A stretch of 64,000 nt of DNA from Bacillota bacterium (lineage in GTDB: Bacteria > Bacillota > Clostridia > Christensenellales > CAG-138), in contig JAEYCM010000037.1 of assembly GCA_023455425.1 (NCBI GenBank), positions 32,096 through 96,095 on the forward strand, read 5' to 3'. Positions 49,686-58,822 of this stretch are shown piece after piece. A program made the position numbers and the translations under genes. How positions within the stretch are numbered: position 1 is the first letter of the stretch; every line of letters begins with the position of its first letter. The notes beneath the pieces were generated by a model. It was not told the origin of the DNA. It searched no databases and saw nothing but the letters and a program-made list of their open reading frames with translations.

Positions 49686-50948
49686 TTACTTCGTCTCGGC
49701 CGCTTCCGCCTGCGCCTTTTTCCCGCGGAAGAAGTTTTTAATGTAGCGCATGCTCCGCTGCGCGGGCAGGAAGCCCTGCGGGCGGAAGATGCACATCAAG
49801 ATCAGGATCAGCCCGAACACCATCTTTTCATATTTCGCCGGGTCAAGCTGAGAAGGGATGGTGAGTATGCCCGTGGCCGAAAGCTGGGTGAGGAACGAGG
49901 AAACCTCCTTCAATACGTGCAGCTGCAGCAATATAACCGCGACTGCGCCCAGCACCACACCGGAGATACTGCCCATGCCGCCCATGATGACCATGGCAAG
50001 TATGCCGATAGACTCCATGAATCCAAAGCTGGAGGGATCTATAAACGTCTGCTTGGAGGCGAAGAATACGCCCATCATGCCGGCAAGCCCCGCGCCCAGC
50101 GTGAAAGCCAACAGCTTCATTTTCACCACCGGTATGCCCATGGTCTTTGCGGCGAGCTCATCCTCGCGGATAGCGACAAACGCGCGCCCGACGCGGGAAT
50201 TGTTGATACGCCGGACACACAGCACCGTAAGCCCAAGAAGTATGAGCACAATAAAATAAAAATGGATGGGCTGATTGAGTTCAATGCCAAACAGCTTGGG
50301 CGGTTCGATCGGCGTAATGCCGCGCGGGCCGTTTGTAAGGTTGATCGGCTTATCCAGGTTGTTGAAGAGAATGCGGATAATTTCCGCAAACCCCAATGTC
50401 ACAATGGCAAGATAATCCCCCTTGAGCCTGAGTACCGGCAGCCCCAGCAGGAAGCCGACAAGCGCCGACACACAGAAGCCCAGTATCAAAAACAGCCAGA
50501 AAAAGTTGCCGGATACGGGGAACAGCGGCGTTCCCGCTGAAATAAAGTTGTTGGCCTGCGTGGAAGCGAATATGGCGTAGGAATACGCGCCCACCGCGTA
50601 GAACGCCACATACCCAAGGTTCAATAGCCCCGCAAAGCCGACGACAATGTTCAGCCCGATCGCCAGTATGGCATAAATGCCGATCTGGGTCACGATATCC
50701 TGATAATAGCCATTATTAAGCCCTACAACAGGCATGATTACAAGCAGATCCGCAAGGCCGATGATAAGCTTCCACTTCTGTTCGATCAGCGTGCTACGAT
50801 AGAGCACCAACAGCGAAAGCAGGAACAACACAAACACGATGCCGTTCCTGTTGAATACCAGAAACAACGCGGGCATGAGGAGTATGAACAGCAGTTGTGC
50901 CAGCTTTGTGCCTGAAAACTGCAACAGACCACGAAAGAACTGTTTCAT
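49686..50948 (-). CDS. livM: Branched-chain amino acid ABC transporter permease LivM
   Basis: 420 residues, starting three bases after the livH stop. About ten membrane helices; KTMGIPVVKMKLLAFTLGAG and FGFMESIGILAMVIMGGMGS are the LivM family segments. Forms the channel with LivH. Confidence 0.95.
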   Translation of the reverse strand: MKQFFRGLLQFSGTKLAQLLFILLMPALFLVFNRNGIVFVLFLLSLLVLYRSTLIEQKWKLIIGLADLLVIMPVVGLNNGYYQDIVTQIGIYAILAIGLNIVVGFAGLLNLGYVAFYAVGAYSYAIFASTQANNFISAGTPLFPVSGNFFWLFLILGFCVSALVGFLLGLPVLRLKGDYLAIVTLGFAEIIRILFNNLDKPINLTNGPRGITPIEPPKLFGIELNQPIHFYFIVLILLGLTVLCVRRINNSRVGRAFVAIREDELAAKTMGIPVVKMKLLAFTLGAGLAGMMGVFFASKQTFIDPSSFGFMESIGILAMVIMGGMGSISGVVLGAVAVILLQLHVLKEVSSFLTQLSATGILTIPSQLDPAKYEKMVFGLILILMCIFRPQGFLPAQRSMRYIKNFFRGKKAQAEAAETK

Positions 50949-50951
50949 ATG

Positions 50952-51911
50952 CTACACCTTCTCTCCCGCAGGCTTACCCAACAGGCCGCTGGGTTTGAAT
51001 ATGAGTATGAGTATGAGCACAGCGAATGCGAACACATCCTTATACTCCGACCCAAACACGCCACCGGTCAACGCGCCCAACGTCGCTGCGCCCAATACCT
51101 CCAGCAAGCCCATTACGATGCCGCCGATCATCGCGCCCGGTATGGAGCCGATGCCGCCGAACACCGCCGCCGTGAACGCCTTCATGCCCAAGATATAGCC
51201 GACATACGGGTGAATGAGCGTGTACTGTACGGAAAACAGCGTACCCGCGGCGCCGCCCATGCCCGCGCCGATTAAGAACGTAAGGGAAATCACACGGTTA
51301 ACGTTGATGCCCATCAGCTCCGCCGTGCTTCTGTCCTGCGCGCAAGCGCGCATGGCCTTGCCCCATTTGTGTTTGGTAACAAACAGGTGCAGCGCAAGCA
51401 TGATAATAATAGCGATGCCGAATATGTAGAGCACTTTCTCAGGCAGCTTCACCCCTCCCGGCAGCGTGAACTCACGCTGAAACAGCAGCGGTGTGGAAAG
51501 ATAGAACGCGTTCTTCCACAGCCCCTCCACCAGGCGCACAAAATCCTGCAAAAAGAAAGATACGCCTATGGCGGAGATAAACGGCACCAGCTTGGGCGCG
51601 CTGCGCAACGGCTTATAGGCAATGCGTTCGATGAACACGCCCAGCGTTCCGCTGAACACCATTGCGATCAGTATGGAAAGAAGCAGCGCAACCGCCGGGG
51701 GCATCCCCGGAAGCATGCCCTGGTTTTCCAAAAACAGCAGCACTTCCGTTCCGGCAAACGCGCCGAACATGAAAATTTCGCTGTGCGCGAAATTGATGAA
51801 TTCCAGAATACCGTATACCATGGTATAGCCCAATGCGACGATCGCGTATACAAACCCGAGCGTCAGGCCATCCATGATCAGTTGTGGAAGCATGGATACG
51901 ATCTGGTCCAT
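50952..51911 (-). CDS. livH: Branched-chain amino acid ABC transporter permease LivH
   Basis: 319 residues from ATG 51911. MDGLTLGFVYAIVALGYTMV, LEFINFAHSEIFMFGAF and FTAAVFGGIGSIPGAMIGG mark LivH. The upstream part of the open frame lacks a ribosome site. Confidence 0.94.
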   Translation of the reverse strand: MDQIVSMLPQLIMDGLTLGFVYAIVALGYTMVYGILEFINFAHSEIFMFGAFAGTEVLLFLENQGMLPGMPPAVALLLSILIAMVFSGTLGVFIERIAYKPLRSAPKLVPFISAIGVSFFLQDFVRLVEGLWKNAFYLSTPLLFQREFTLPGGVKLPEKVLYIFGIAIIIMLALHLFVTKHKWGKAMRACAQDRSTAELMGINVNRVISLTFLIGAGMGGAAGTLFSVQYTLIHPYVGYILGMKAFTAAVFGGIGSIPGAMIGGIVMGLLEVLGAATLGALTGGVFGSEYKDVFAFAVLILILIFKPSGLLGKPAGEKV

Positions 51912-52046
51912 TCGGTTCTCGACCTTTCCGTATGATGCGCTGCCTTTCTTTTTACCCAAAGAACTGCAACAAAAAGCACAAAGAATGCGCAAGTGTCCTA
52001 TATAGGAGTTGTGGGGCCTTTCCCCACAACCCCTGAAAGAATTAGA

Positions 52047-53219
52047 TTACTTGAGGAAGTCGCCGGCCGGGACGGCCTTGACCATGGTAGCGGGATAGGC
52101 GTTGGCATCGAAGCGGGAGACGTAAATGACGCCTTCGAGGTTATCGCCCTTTTCATTATAGGTAACGGTGGTGGCGATGCCGACAAACCCGCTGGTGGTG
52201 GCGATGGCGTCGGTCACCTGGTCACGGCTGGGCTTTTTACCGCCGTTGGCTGCAATAGCATTCTTGATACCGTTGAGAGCGACGTTCATCGCATCATAGC
52301 CGTAGAACGCGTAGCCTTCGGGTTTCTTGTTGAACTTCCCCTCGTACTTTGCCACGAACGCCGCGCCTTCGGGCGTGCCGGAGGCATCGGCGGCAGTAGA
52401 GGTATAGAGAGCGCCGACCACGGCGTCGCCTGCGATGTTGGCAAGTTCCGCGCTATCCAGTCCATCCGGGCCCATGAACTTGACGGTGATGCCCTTCTGT
52501 GCAAGCTGTTTGATGAGCAGTGCGCCCTCGGGGTACATGCCGCCGAAGTATACGGCTTCCGCGCCGGACGCGCGGACTTTTTCTTCCACGGCGGAAAAGT
52601 CGCTCTCACCGGGGGTGATGCCTTCGTTGCCAAGGACCTGGCCGCCGATTTCGGCAAAGTGCTTGCTGAATTCATCCGCAACGCCCTGGCCGTAGGTCGT
52701 CTTATCATTGATAACGAATACGCTCTTCGCGCCCGCCTCATTGAACATGTACTCGGCGCCGGCAGGACCCTGTCCATCGTCACGGGCGCAGATACGGGTT
52801 ACGTTTTTGAGTCCTCGTTCGGTTACATCCACTGCGGTATTGGCCGGGGAGACCATGGCAAGGTTCTTTTCCGCGTACACTTCGGAGGAGGGGATGGCGA
52901 CGCCAGAGTTAAGGTGGCCTACGACAGCCAGGATATCCTCCTCCAGTATCATCTTACGGGCGACGCTGACTCCCACCTTGGGGTCGGCCTGGTCATCCTG
53001 CGGCGCGAGCTGCAGGGTGAAGCCCAGCGCCTTAAATTCTTCTGCGCGTTCTTCAAGCGCCATCTGAGCGCCATTCTTGATTGCCTCGCCCATTGCGGCC
53101 TGTGAGCCGGAAAGGGGAGAAACGCTTGCCACCTTGATAACGTTGCCTCCGCTTGAGCAGCCGGAGAGCGCGCCAACAAGCAGCATTGCCGTGAGCAGCC
53201 ACACAACCGTTTTCTTCAT
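52047..53219 (-). CDS. livJ: Branched-chain amino acid-binding lipoprotein LivJ/K
   Basis: 390 residues. Signal peptide with lipobox LSGC (residues 18-21), then VIKVASVSPLSGSQAAMGEA, ILAVVGHLNSGVAIPSSEVY and DKTTYGQGVADEFSKHF, typical of class I leucine-binding proteins. First gene of the operon, preceded by a leader with an intrinsic terminator. It delivers Leu, Ile, Val or a related amino acid. Confidence 0.95.
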   Translation of the reverse strand: MKKTVVWLLTAMLLVGALSGCSSGGNVIKVASVSPLSGSQAAMGEAIKNGAQMALEERAEEFKALGFTLQLAPQDDQADPKVGVSVARKMILEEDILAVVGHLNSGVAIPSSEVYAEKNLAMVSPANTAVDVTERGLKNVTRICARDDGQGPAGAEYMFNEAGAKSVFVINDKTTYGQGVADEFSKHFAEIGGQVLGNEGITPGESDFSAVEEKVRASGAEAVYFGGMYPEGALLIKQLAQKGITVKFMGPDGLDSAELANIAGDAVVGALYTSTAADASGTPEGAAFVAKYEGKFNKKPEGYAFYGYDAMNVALNGIKNAIAANGGKKPSRDQVTDAIATTSGFVGIATTVTYNEKGDNLEGVIYVSRFDANAYPATMVKAVPAGDFLK

Positions 53220-53300
53220 ATAGAAAATCCTCCTTTATATTGCTTGCGGCCGGTTGCAGCGGCGCGCAATGCTTTACGGCGGCCTTCCGAGCGGGGAAAT

Positions 53301-53341
53301 AAAAAAAGCTTCCGGCAGGCAACTATTTGCCATTCGGAAGC
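53301..53341 (-). terminator. Leader terminator before livJ, candidate attenuator
   Basis: GCTTCCG pairs with CGGAAGC, with inner GGCA/TGCC, followed on the minus strand by seven T residues. It lies between the promoter (53375-53403) and livJ, so it can stop transcription early. A short ORF (ATG AAG CAA) begins just before it. Confidence 0.75.
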
Positions 53342-53374
53342 GACATTGCTTCATGCTATAAATAAATATTGTTC

Positions 53375-53403
53375 ATTCTACTGCGCGGATATATGCCTGT
53401 CAA
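53375..53403 (-). promoter_or_regulatory. Consensus promoter of the liv operon
   Basis: On the minus strand TTGACA (53403-53398) and TAGAAT (53380-53375) are 17 bases apart. Confidence 0.85.
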
Positions 53404-53658
53404 GGACTTCGTCACGATAAAATGAATTTTTGATAAAATAAAATTGCAAAAACAATAACGCGGATGACGGATATTGGAGCGTGCTATCCAATCTTTTACA
53501 CTTTTTCCCGGCCTGCCGGGCCACAAACCGCTTCCGGGGATCAAACGGAATTGCGCATCTTTATTCCCATTGTTTCAATCCTCTTAAAAAAGCAGGCGGG
53601 CAGATAACCAAAGAGGCAGTTTTCCCGCCGTTTGGCGCGATTGGAGTCAGACTGGAAC

Positions 53659-53687
53659 TTGTTTTTACGGATTTGTTTTGTTATGAT
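53659..53687 (+). promoter_or_regulatory. Probable dnaA promoter
   Basis: TTGTTT and TATGAT, 17 bases apart, 130 bases before dnaA. The region 53404-53658 holds no gene. Confidence 0.65.
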
Positions 53688-53819
53688 AGTGAGATAGAAT
53701 ATATGGTACAAGCCCGAGGTTGCGTATCCGCTTAAGGCGGATATTTTTCGCGTGGCGAAAAAGCAAAGCGGCGTTTGGGCTTATTGGGCATGGCAGGACC
53801 GAAAGAACGGGGGAGCGGA

Positions 53820-55133
53820 ATGGATCAGGCAAAATCGGTATGGACGCGTACCTGTGAACTATTGAAAGCGGAGGTCAACGGCATCAGCTACAATACGTTC
53901 ATCGATGTATTGGCGCCCCTTGCGATTTCCGGAAATTCGCTTATCCTGCAATCGCCCAACGAAATGATTCAATCCACCATCGAAAAATACTATATCGCCA
54001 CCATTCGCGCATGCGCCTTGCAGGCCGCCGAAGGGATAGACAATGTCACCGTCGTACCCCCGAGCGAGCGCGGCCTCTATGTCAAGGAGGATACCAGCGA
54101 TTACAGCTACTGCAACCTGTTTGCAAAATATACGTTCAATACCTTTGTCATCGGCGGTTCCAACTATTTCGCGCACGCCGCGGCCCTTGCCGTGGCGCAG
54201 AACCCCGCCCGCTCCTACAACCCGCTCTTCCTTTACGGCGGCGTGGGCCTGGGGAAGACGCACTTGATGCACGCCATCGGCCACCATGTGCGGGAAAACA
54301 ATCCGCGCGCGCGCGTCATGTACGTGACAAGCGAGACGTTCACCAACGAAATGATCCAGTCCATCTCCACCAACCGCAACAAAGAGTTCCGCAACCGTTA
54401 CCGCAACGCGGACGTGCTGATGGTGGACGATATTCAGTTTATCGCGCGCAAAGAAGGCGTGCAGGAAGAATTCTTCCACACATTCAATGCGCTCCACGCC
54501 GCCAACAAGCAGATCATCATCTCCTCCGATAAGCCGCCGCGCGAAATCGCGCAGCTGGAGGAACGCTTAAGGTCCCGTTTTGAATGGGGCCTCATTGCCG
54601 ATATTCAGCCGCCGGATCTGGAAACGCGTATCGCGATATTAAAGCGCCGCGCGGATGAAGAAAAAATGCATGTGCCGGACAGTGTATTGGAATACATTGC
54701 CGAGCGCGTGCAGTCTAACATCCGTGAGCTCGAAGGTCTGTTGACCCGCGTCATCGCCTACGCGCAGTTCAACCGCATGTCGCTGGATGTGCACGTCGCC
54801 GCCACCGCGCTAAAGGACATGCTCCCCAACGACGCGCCGCGCGTTCTGACGCCGGTGCTTATTCAGGAAACCGTCGCCGCCTACTACGGCCTGCCCGTCG
54901 AGTCCTTCACCGCAAAGCGCAGGGATCAGGAAGTCGCCTTCCCGCGCCAGATCGCCATGTATCTTTCCCGGTGCATGACGGACTGGAGCCTGCCCAAGAT
55001 CGGCGATGCGTTCGGCGGACGCAACCACACCACCGTCATGCACGCGCATGAAAAGATCACCGAGCAGATGAAGGGCGACCCCACGCTTTCCGCGACCATC
55101 GCCGATCTGAAAAAAAGGCTGATTTCTAATTAA
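53820..55133 (+). CDS. dnaA: Chromosomal replication initiator DnaA
   Basis: 437 residues from ATG 53820 after GGGGGAG. Domain I (1-80), a short linker, then the AAA+ domain: Walker A YGGVGLGKTHLMHA (140-148), Walker B VLMVDDIQF (DD 203-204), and the C-terminal DNA-binding signature GRNHTTVMHAHEKI. It binds DnaA boxes in the gap to dnaN and melts the origin. Confidence 0.97.
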   Translation: MDQAKSVWTRTCELLKAEVNGISYNTFIDVLAPLAISGNSLILQSPNEMIQSTIEKYYIATIRACALQAAEGIDNVTVVPPSERGLYVKEDTSDYSYCNLFAKYTFNTFVIGGSNYFAHAAALAVAQNPARSYNPLFLYGGVGLGKTHLMHAIGHHVRENNPRARVMYVTSETFTNEMIQSISTNRNKEFRNRYRNADVLMVDDIQFIARKEGVQEEFFHTFNALHAANKQIIISSDKPPREIAQLEERLRSRFEWGLIADIQPPDLETRIAILKRRADEEKMHVPDSVLEYIAERVQSNIRELEGLLTRVIAYAQFNRMSLDVHVAATALKDMLPNDAPRVLTPVLIQETVAAYYGLPVESFTAKRRDQEVAFPRQIAMYLSRCMTDWSLPKIGDAFGGRNHTTVMHAHEKITEQMKGDPTLSATIADLKKRLISN

Positions 55134-55226
55134 TAGGTACGATCCTTTTCTTTCTACGAAAGAAAAGGATCAAAAGAAAGCGGATATATCATATCTACCA
55201 TTTATAGATATAGATACTTTTACAGT

Positions 55227-55288
55227 ATGTTGGGATTTCCAAGGGACGAGTCCCTTGGATGGGGTTTCAGGGGCAACGCCCCTGACGT
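55227..55288. repeat. Hairpin repeat after dnaA
   Basis: CCAAGGGAC/GTCCCTTGG followed by TCAGGGGC/GCCCCTGA; same order as at 57.06-57.11 kb with compensating changes in the second stem. Confidence 0.8.
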
Positions 55289-55304
55289 ACTACATACCTA
55301 TACT

Positions 55305-55763
55305 ATCTCTAAATTTTACGTTATTTTCTCTTTTCCGACATGATTTTAACCAATTATTGCTTTGAGGTTTTTACAAAGAACCTTTATAATGATATACAGC
55401 GTTGCATATCCACAATTTGTGCACGGGGGGTGTGCACGGATTGTGCCCAGTGTTGACTGTGTGCATGCTGTGTACATCCGGACAAGTTATCCATAGGCGG
55501 TGCACAACAAAGCGCACAGGAATTTCTTTTGGCGTTGTCTTGCCGCGGACAGGTTATGCACACAATGCAGAGCCCCTACTACTACTCCTACTACACTCCT
55601 AAATGATTGAGAGGGGTATGCGCGCGCAAAGCTGTGCACAACTACCTTCCTGTGTATAGCCTTTGCCATGAATGCATACACTTTCCATCGGCGAAATGCA
55701 TTGCGCCAAAATAAAAGTTTCCCGTATGCTGATTTGACATATATTGGGATATTTTTACATTCT
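55305..55763. other. oriC: Origin of replication (oriC) between dnaA and dnaN
   Basis: The stretch has TTATCCATA (55487-55495), TTATGCACA (55554-55562), TATCCACA (55407-55414) and several near-boxes such as TGTGCACAA (55631-55639), plus AT-rich runs at 55305-55400 and 55710-55760. DnaA boxes between dnaA and dnaN are the usual Firmicutes arrangement. No gene is present. Confidence 0.85.
55734..55761 (+). promoter_or_regulatory. Probable dnaN promoter
   Basis: TTGACA and TACATT, 16 bases apart, about 80 bases before dnaN. Confidence 0.6.
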
Positions 55764-55843
55764 GCGCGTTTCGCGCACGGATGGTGTGTTTATAACTTAC
55801 CCGGACTCATAGTTGCTTACTTACCTTCAGGAGGACATAACGG

Positions 55844-56944
55844 ATGAAACTATTGATGGACGTCAAAACATTGAACGCGGGAATCGCGACGGTTGTAAAA
55901 TCGCTTTCTTCTAGGCCCGCCATACCGGTGCTGGAGGGCATTTATCTTTCGGCCACTTCAGAAGGGCTGCTGTTGCGGTGCTCGGACCTTTCTTTACAGA
56001 TCGAAAGCATTGTGGCGGCCACAGTAGAGGAAGAAGGGACGACGGTTGTACCCGGCCGCCTGTTTGCGGAAATCTGCCGCAAGCTGCCTGAGGAAACGGT
56101 GGACATCCGTTTGGACGGGCACACGCTTTTGTTAAAATCCGGGCGCGCGCGTACCACGCTCCAATGCATGGACGCAAAGGAATATCCGGATATGGCGCTC
56201 ACAGGAAAAGCGCAGACGCTGCATATCCCGCAGGCCGCGTTAAAGGATATGATCCGGCAGACGGTGTTTGCGACGGCGCAGGAAGAGAGCAAGCCCATAT
56301 TGACGGGCGTACTGTGCGAGCTTTCCGGCAATGAATTAACCACGGTGGCGCTGGATGGATTCCGGCTTGCTTTAAGGCGCTTTCTCCTGGGGCAGAGCTT
56401 TGAAAAAAGGGAAGCGGTGGTGCCCAACAAATCCTTTGTGGAAATTTCAAGGACATTGCTGGACAGCGAGGAAAATGTGGAAGTCCAGTTCTCCCCCACG
56501 CATCTTTTGATCGATATGGGGCATACGCGCATCATCAGCAGGCTATTGGACGGCGATTTTATCCGTTACAAGAGCATCCTGCCGCAGGATCATATCACGC
56601 GCGTGCGCGTGAACCGCAACGAGCTGCTGGAAAGCATTGACCGCGCGATTTTGATGGCGCGCGAAGGCAACAACAATCTGGTACGCTTCTCCATTACGGA
56701 GGATTCGTTGAAGCTCTTCGCCAACAGCGCCATGGGCCGTATTGACGAGGAGATCACGATTCATCTCAACGGCGATCCCATTGAAATCGCGTTCAACGCC
56801 CGTTATTTCTGCGATGTATTGAAAGTGCTTTCGGATGAGGAAGTATTCCTGGATATGAACAACAACGTAAGCCCGTGCGTGGTGCGGCCAACCCAGGGAG
56901 ACGCGTATTATTATCTCATTTTGCCCGTGCGTATTTTTGCATAA
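55844..56944 (+). CDS. dnaN: DNA polymerase III beta subunit (sliding clamp)
   Basis: 366 residues, AGGAGG before ATG. Three-domain clamp; ends in DAYYYLILPVRIFA, matching the typical DnaN C-terminus (YLVMPVRL). VPNKSFVEISRTLLDSEENV is also typical. It tethers DNA polymerase to the template. Confidence 0.97.
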   Translation: MKLLMDVKTLNAGIATVVKSLSSRPAIPVLEGIYLSATSEGLLLRCSDLSLQIESIVAATVEEEGTTVVPGRLFAEICRKLPEETVDIRLDGHTLLLKSGRARTTLQCMDAKEYPDMALTGKAQTLHIPQAALKDMIRQTVFATAQEESKPILTGVLCELSGNELTTVALDGFRLALRRFLLGQSFEKREAVVPNKSFVEISRTLLDSEENVEVQFSPTHLLIDMGHTRIISRLLDGDFIRYKSILPQDHITRVRVNRNELLESIDRAILMAREGNNNLVRFSITEDSLKLFANSAMGRIDEEITIHLNGDPIEIAFNARYFCDVLKVLSDEEVFLDMNNNVSPCVVRPTQGDAYYYLILPVRIFA

Positions 56945-56960
56945 GAGATTAGGGTTAGGA

Positions 56961-57115
56961 TATGTTGGAGGCTTTGCCTCCAAGCCACCGTTTAGGGCCG
57001 TTACGGCCCTAAAAACCCGTTTCGTAAACACATTAGAATTAGGGTGTTTACGATGAAGGGATTCCAAGGGACGTGTCCCTTGGGTGGGGTATTAGGGGCA
57101 AAGCCCCTAAACAAA
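56961..57115. repeat. Hairpin repeats after dnaN
   Basis: TTGGAGGC/GCCTCCAA, TTTAGGGCC/GGCCCTAAA, then CCAAGGGAC/GTCCCTTGG and TTAGGGGC/GCCCCTAA. Same family as at 49.5 and 55.2 kb. Confidence 0.8.
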
Positions 57116-57129
57116 TCTTTAGCATGAAC

Positions 57130-57166
57130 AAAAGCCTTCGCGTCATATCTTGATGCGAAGGCTTTT
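57130..57166. terminator. Bidirectional terminator
   Basis: AAAAGCCTTCGC pairs with GCGAAGGCTTTT. Separates dnaN from the convergent AbrB gene. Confidence 0.88.
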
Positions 57167-57216
57167 GCATGCTGTCAAATAAAAGAATGTCGCGCGCCGG
57201 CGGGAAGGGAATGCGA

Positions 57217-57462
57217 CTATTCTACGGTTTTGAGCTTATCCAGGCATTCGTGGCAAATGTTTTTGCCCTGGAAGCTTACAAGGTCATTCGCGTTATCGCA
57301 AAAAAAACAAGCGGGATGGTACTTTTTGAGAATAATGGTTTCCTTGTCGACGAAGATTTCAATGGAGTCCTTGATATCGATGCCCAAAGTCCTGCGCAGT
57401 TCGATCGGGATCACGACCCGGCCGAGAGTATCCATTTTCCGAACAATGCCCGTAGATTTCAT
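57217..57462 (-). CDS. AbrB/SpoVT-type regulator with zinc finger
   Basis: 81 residues. MKSTGIVRKMDTLGRVVIPI then IFVDKETIILKKY is the AbrB swapped-hairpin DNA-binding domain. The C-terminal CFFCDNAND...ICHEC is a four-cysteine cluster likely holding zinc. It probably controls transition-state or sporulation genes. Confidence 0.9.
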   Translation of the reverse strand: MKSTGIVRKMDTLGRVVIPIELRRTLGIDIKDSIEIFVDKETIILKKYHPACFFCDNANDLVSFQGKNICHECLDKLKTVE

Positions 57463-57628
57463 GTTGCAATCCTCTCTATCACCTTAATTGTGAAAGGCAG
57501 GCTGAACCTCCCACATATTATCAATAATACACATAATCCGTGCAAACAGTCAATATAATTGTCAATGAGATTACGGCATATATGTAAACAATGTCGTTTT
57601 TTGCAAAAAAAAGACGGAGGTGGGCGCT

Positions 57629-58195
57629 ATGATGAGCTGGATATGGTGCATCCTTTTCTGCCTTGGCGCGGTATGGACTACGATGCGCCTGGGCGGGGAT
57701 GCAGCGATTTCAGCCATGCTCACAGGCGCGCAGGAAAGCGTCACGCTTTGTTTTTCGCTTGCCGGTTCTTATATGCTCTGGATGGGCCTGTTGGGGGTAG
57801 CGGAGCGTGCGGGGCTTATTAAGGCGCTCAGCCGCGCGCTCAAAAAACCATGCGAATGGCTGTTCCCCGGGGCGGGGGAGGCGACGGGAGCAATTACGCT
57901 CAATATGGCGGCAAACATATTGGGCATGGGCAACGCGGCAACGCCGTTTGGCCTTGAAGCCATGCGGCTCATGCAAAAGCAGAACCCGTACAAACGGCGG
58001 GCGACAAACGCCATGTGCGTGTTCCTTGCCATTAACGCCTCGGCGCTCGAGGTGCTGCCCACCACCATGATCGGCATGCGGGCTTCCTACGGTTCCCTGC
58101 AGCCCGGTGCAATACTGTTGCCCACATTCATTTCTTCCACGTTTGCGACGCTTATTACGGCAATACTATGCGTTGCATTGGTGAGGCGAAGATGA
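57629..58195 (+). CDS. spmA: Spore maturation protein A
   Basis: 188 residues from the ATG nine bases after GGAGG. Nucleoside-recognition (Gate) domain: LSLAGSYMLWMGLLGVAERA-like stretch and TLNMAANILGMGNAATPFGL, the SpmA motif. In Bacillus SpmA and SpmB act in spore core dehydration. Overlaps spmB by four bases. Confidence 0.93.
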   Translation: MMSWIWCILFCLGAVWTTMRLGGDAAISAMLTGAQESVTLCFSLAGSYMLWMGLLGVAERAGLIKALSRALKKPCEWLFPGAGEATGAITLNMAANILGMGNAATPFGLEAMRLMQKQNPYKRRATNAMCVFLAINASALEVLPTTMIGMRASYGSLQPGAILLPTFISSTFATLITAILCVALVRRR

Positions 58196-58704
58196 TGGCG
58201 GCAATTATCCCGCTGCTTGCGGTGGCGGTTGTCATTTACGCGATCATCAAAAAGGTGGACGTATACGACGCGTTTGTCAAAGGCGCGATCGAAGGCCTGC
58301 CGGTGCTCTACCGCGTGCTTCCCTACATGGCGGCCATGCTCATCTGCATCCGCCTGCTTCGGGATAGCGGCGCTATGGAAGCTATCACAAGCGTTCTCAA
58401 GGGCCCCATGCAGGCGATGGGCTTTCCACCCGAGCTGTTGCCGCTTTCCCTGCTGCGCCCGCTTTCGGGCAGCGGCTCCATGGCCCTGGTCGCGGATATT
58501 TTTCAAAACTTCGGTACGGATTCCGTGCTTGGGCTGATGGCATCCACCATGATGGGCTCTACTGAAACTATATTCTATACCCTTGCGCTTTATTTCGGTT
58601 CCGTAGGTATACAGGAAACGCGCTTTACATTGCCTGTAGCCCTGATTTCCACCGTGCTGTCCACCATAGGCAGCGTAATTGTCTGCAACTGGCTGTTCTT
58701 GTAG
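58192..58704 (+). CDS. spmB: Spore maturation protein B
   Basis: 170 residues; ATG overlaps the spmA stop (ATGA). LRPLSGSGSMALVADIFQNF and TMMGSTETIFYTLALYFGSV are the SpmB gate motifs. Membrane partner of SpmA. Confidence 0.93.
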   Translation: MMAAIIPLLAVAVVIYAIIKKVDVYDAFVKGAIEGLPVLYRVLPYMAAMLICIRLLRDSGAMEAITSVLKGPMQAMGFPPELLPLSLLRPLSGSGSMALVADIFQNFGTDSVLGLMASTMMGSTETIFYTLALYFGSVGIQETRFTLPVALISTVLSTIGSVIVCNWLFL

Positions 58705-58822
58705 GGAAGAATGAAAGAAATGGAATATGGCCGAATTATGGCCGATTGTGACGGGCTGATTCCTTTTCATAGGGAATCGTGGTATACTGTTTTTCGTAAC
58801 TTATGGAATTAAAGGAGTATCC

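Noticed and set aside
49650..50540. Plus-strand open frame opposite livM
   Set aside because: Composition of an antisense shadow (His/Arg/Gln-rich); livM is clear on the other strand.
51993..53105. Long plus-strand open frame opposite livJ
   Set aside because: Exact opposite of a well-supported binding-protein gene; no domain of its own.
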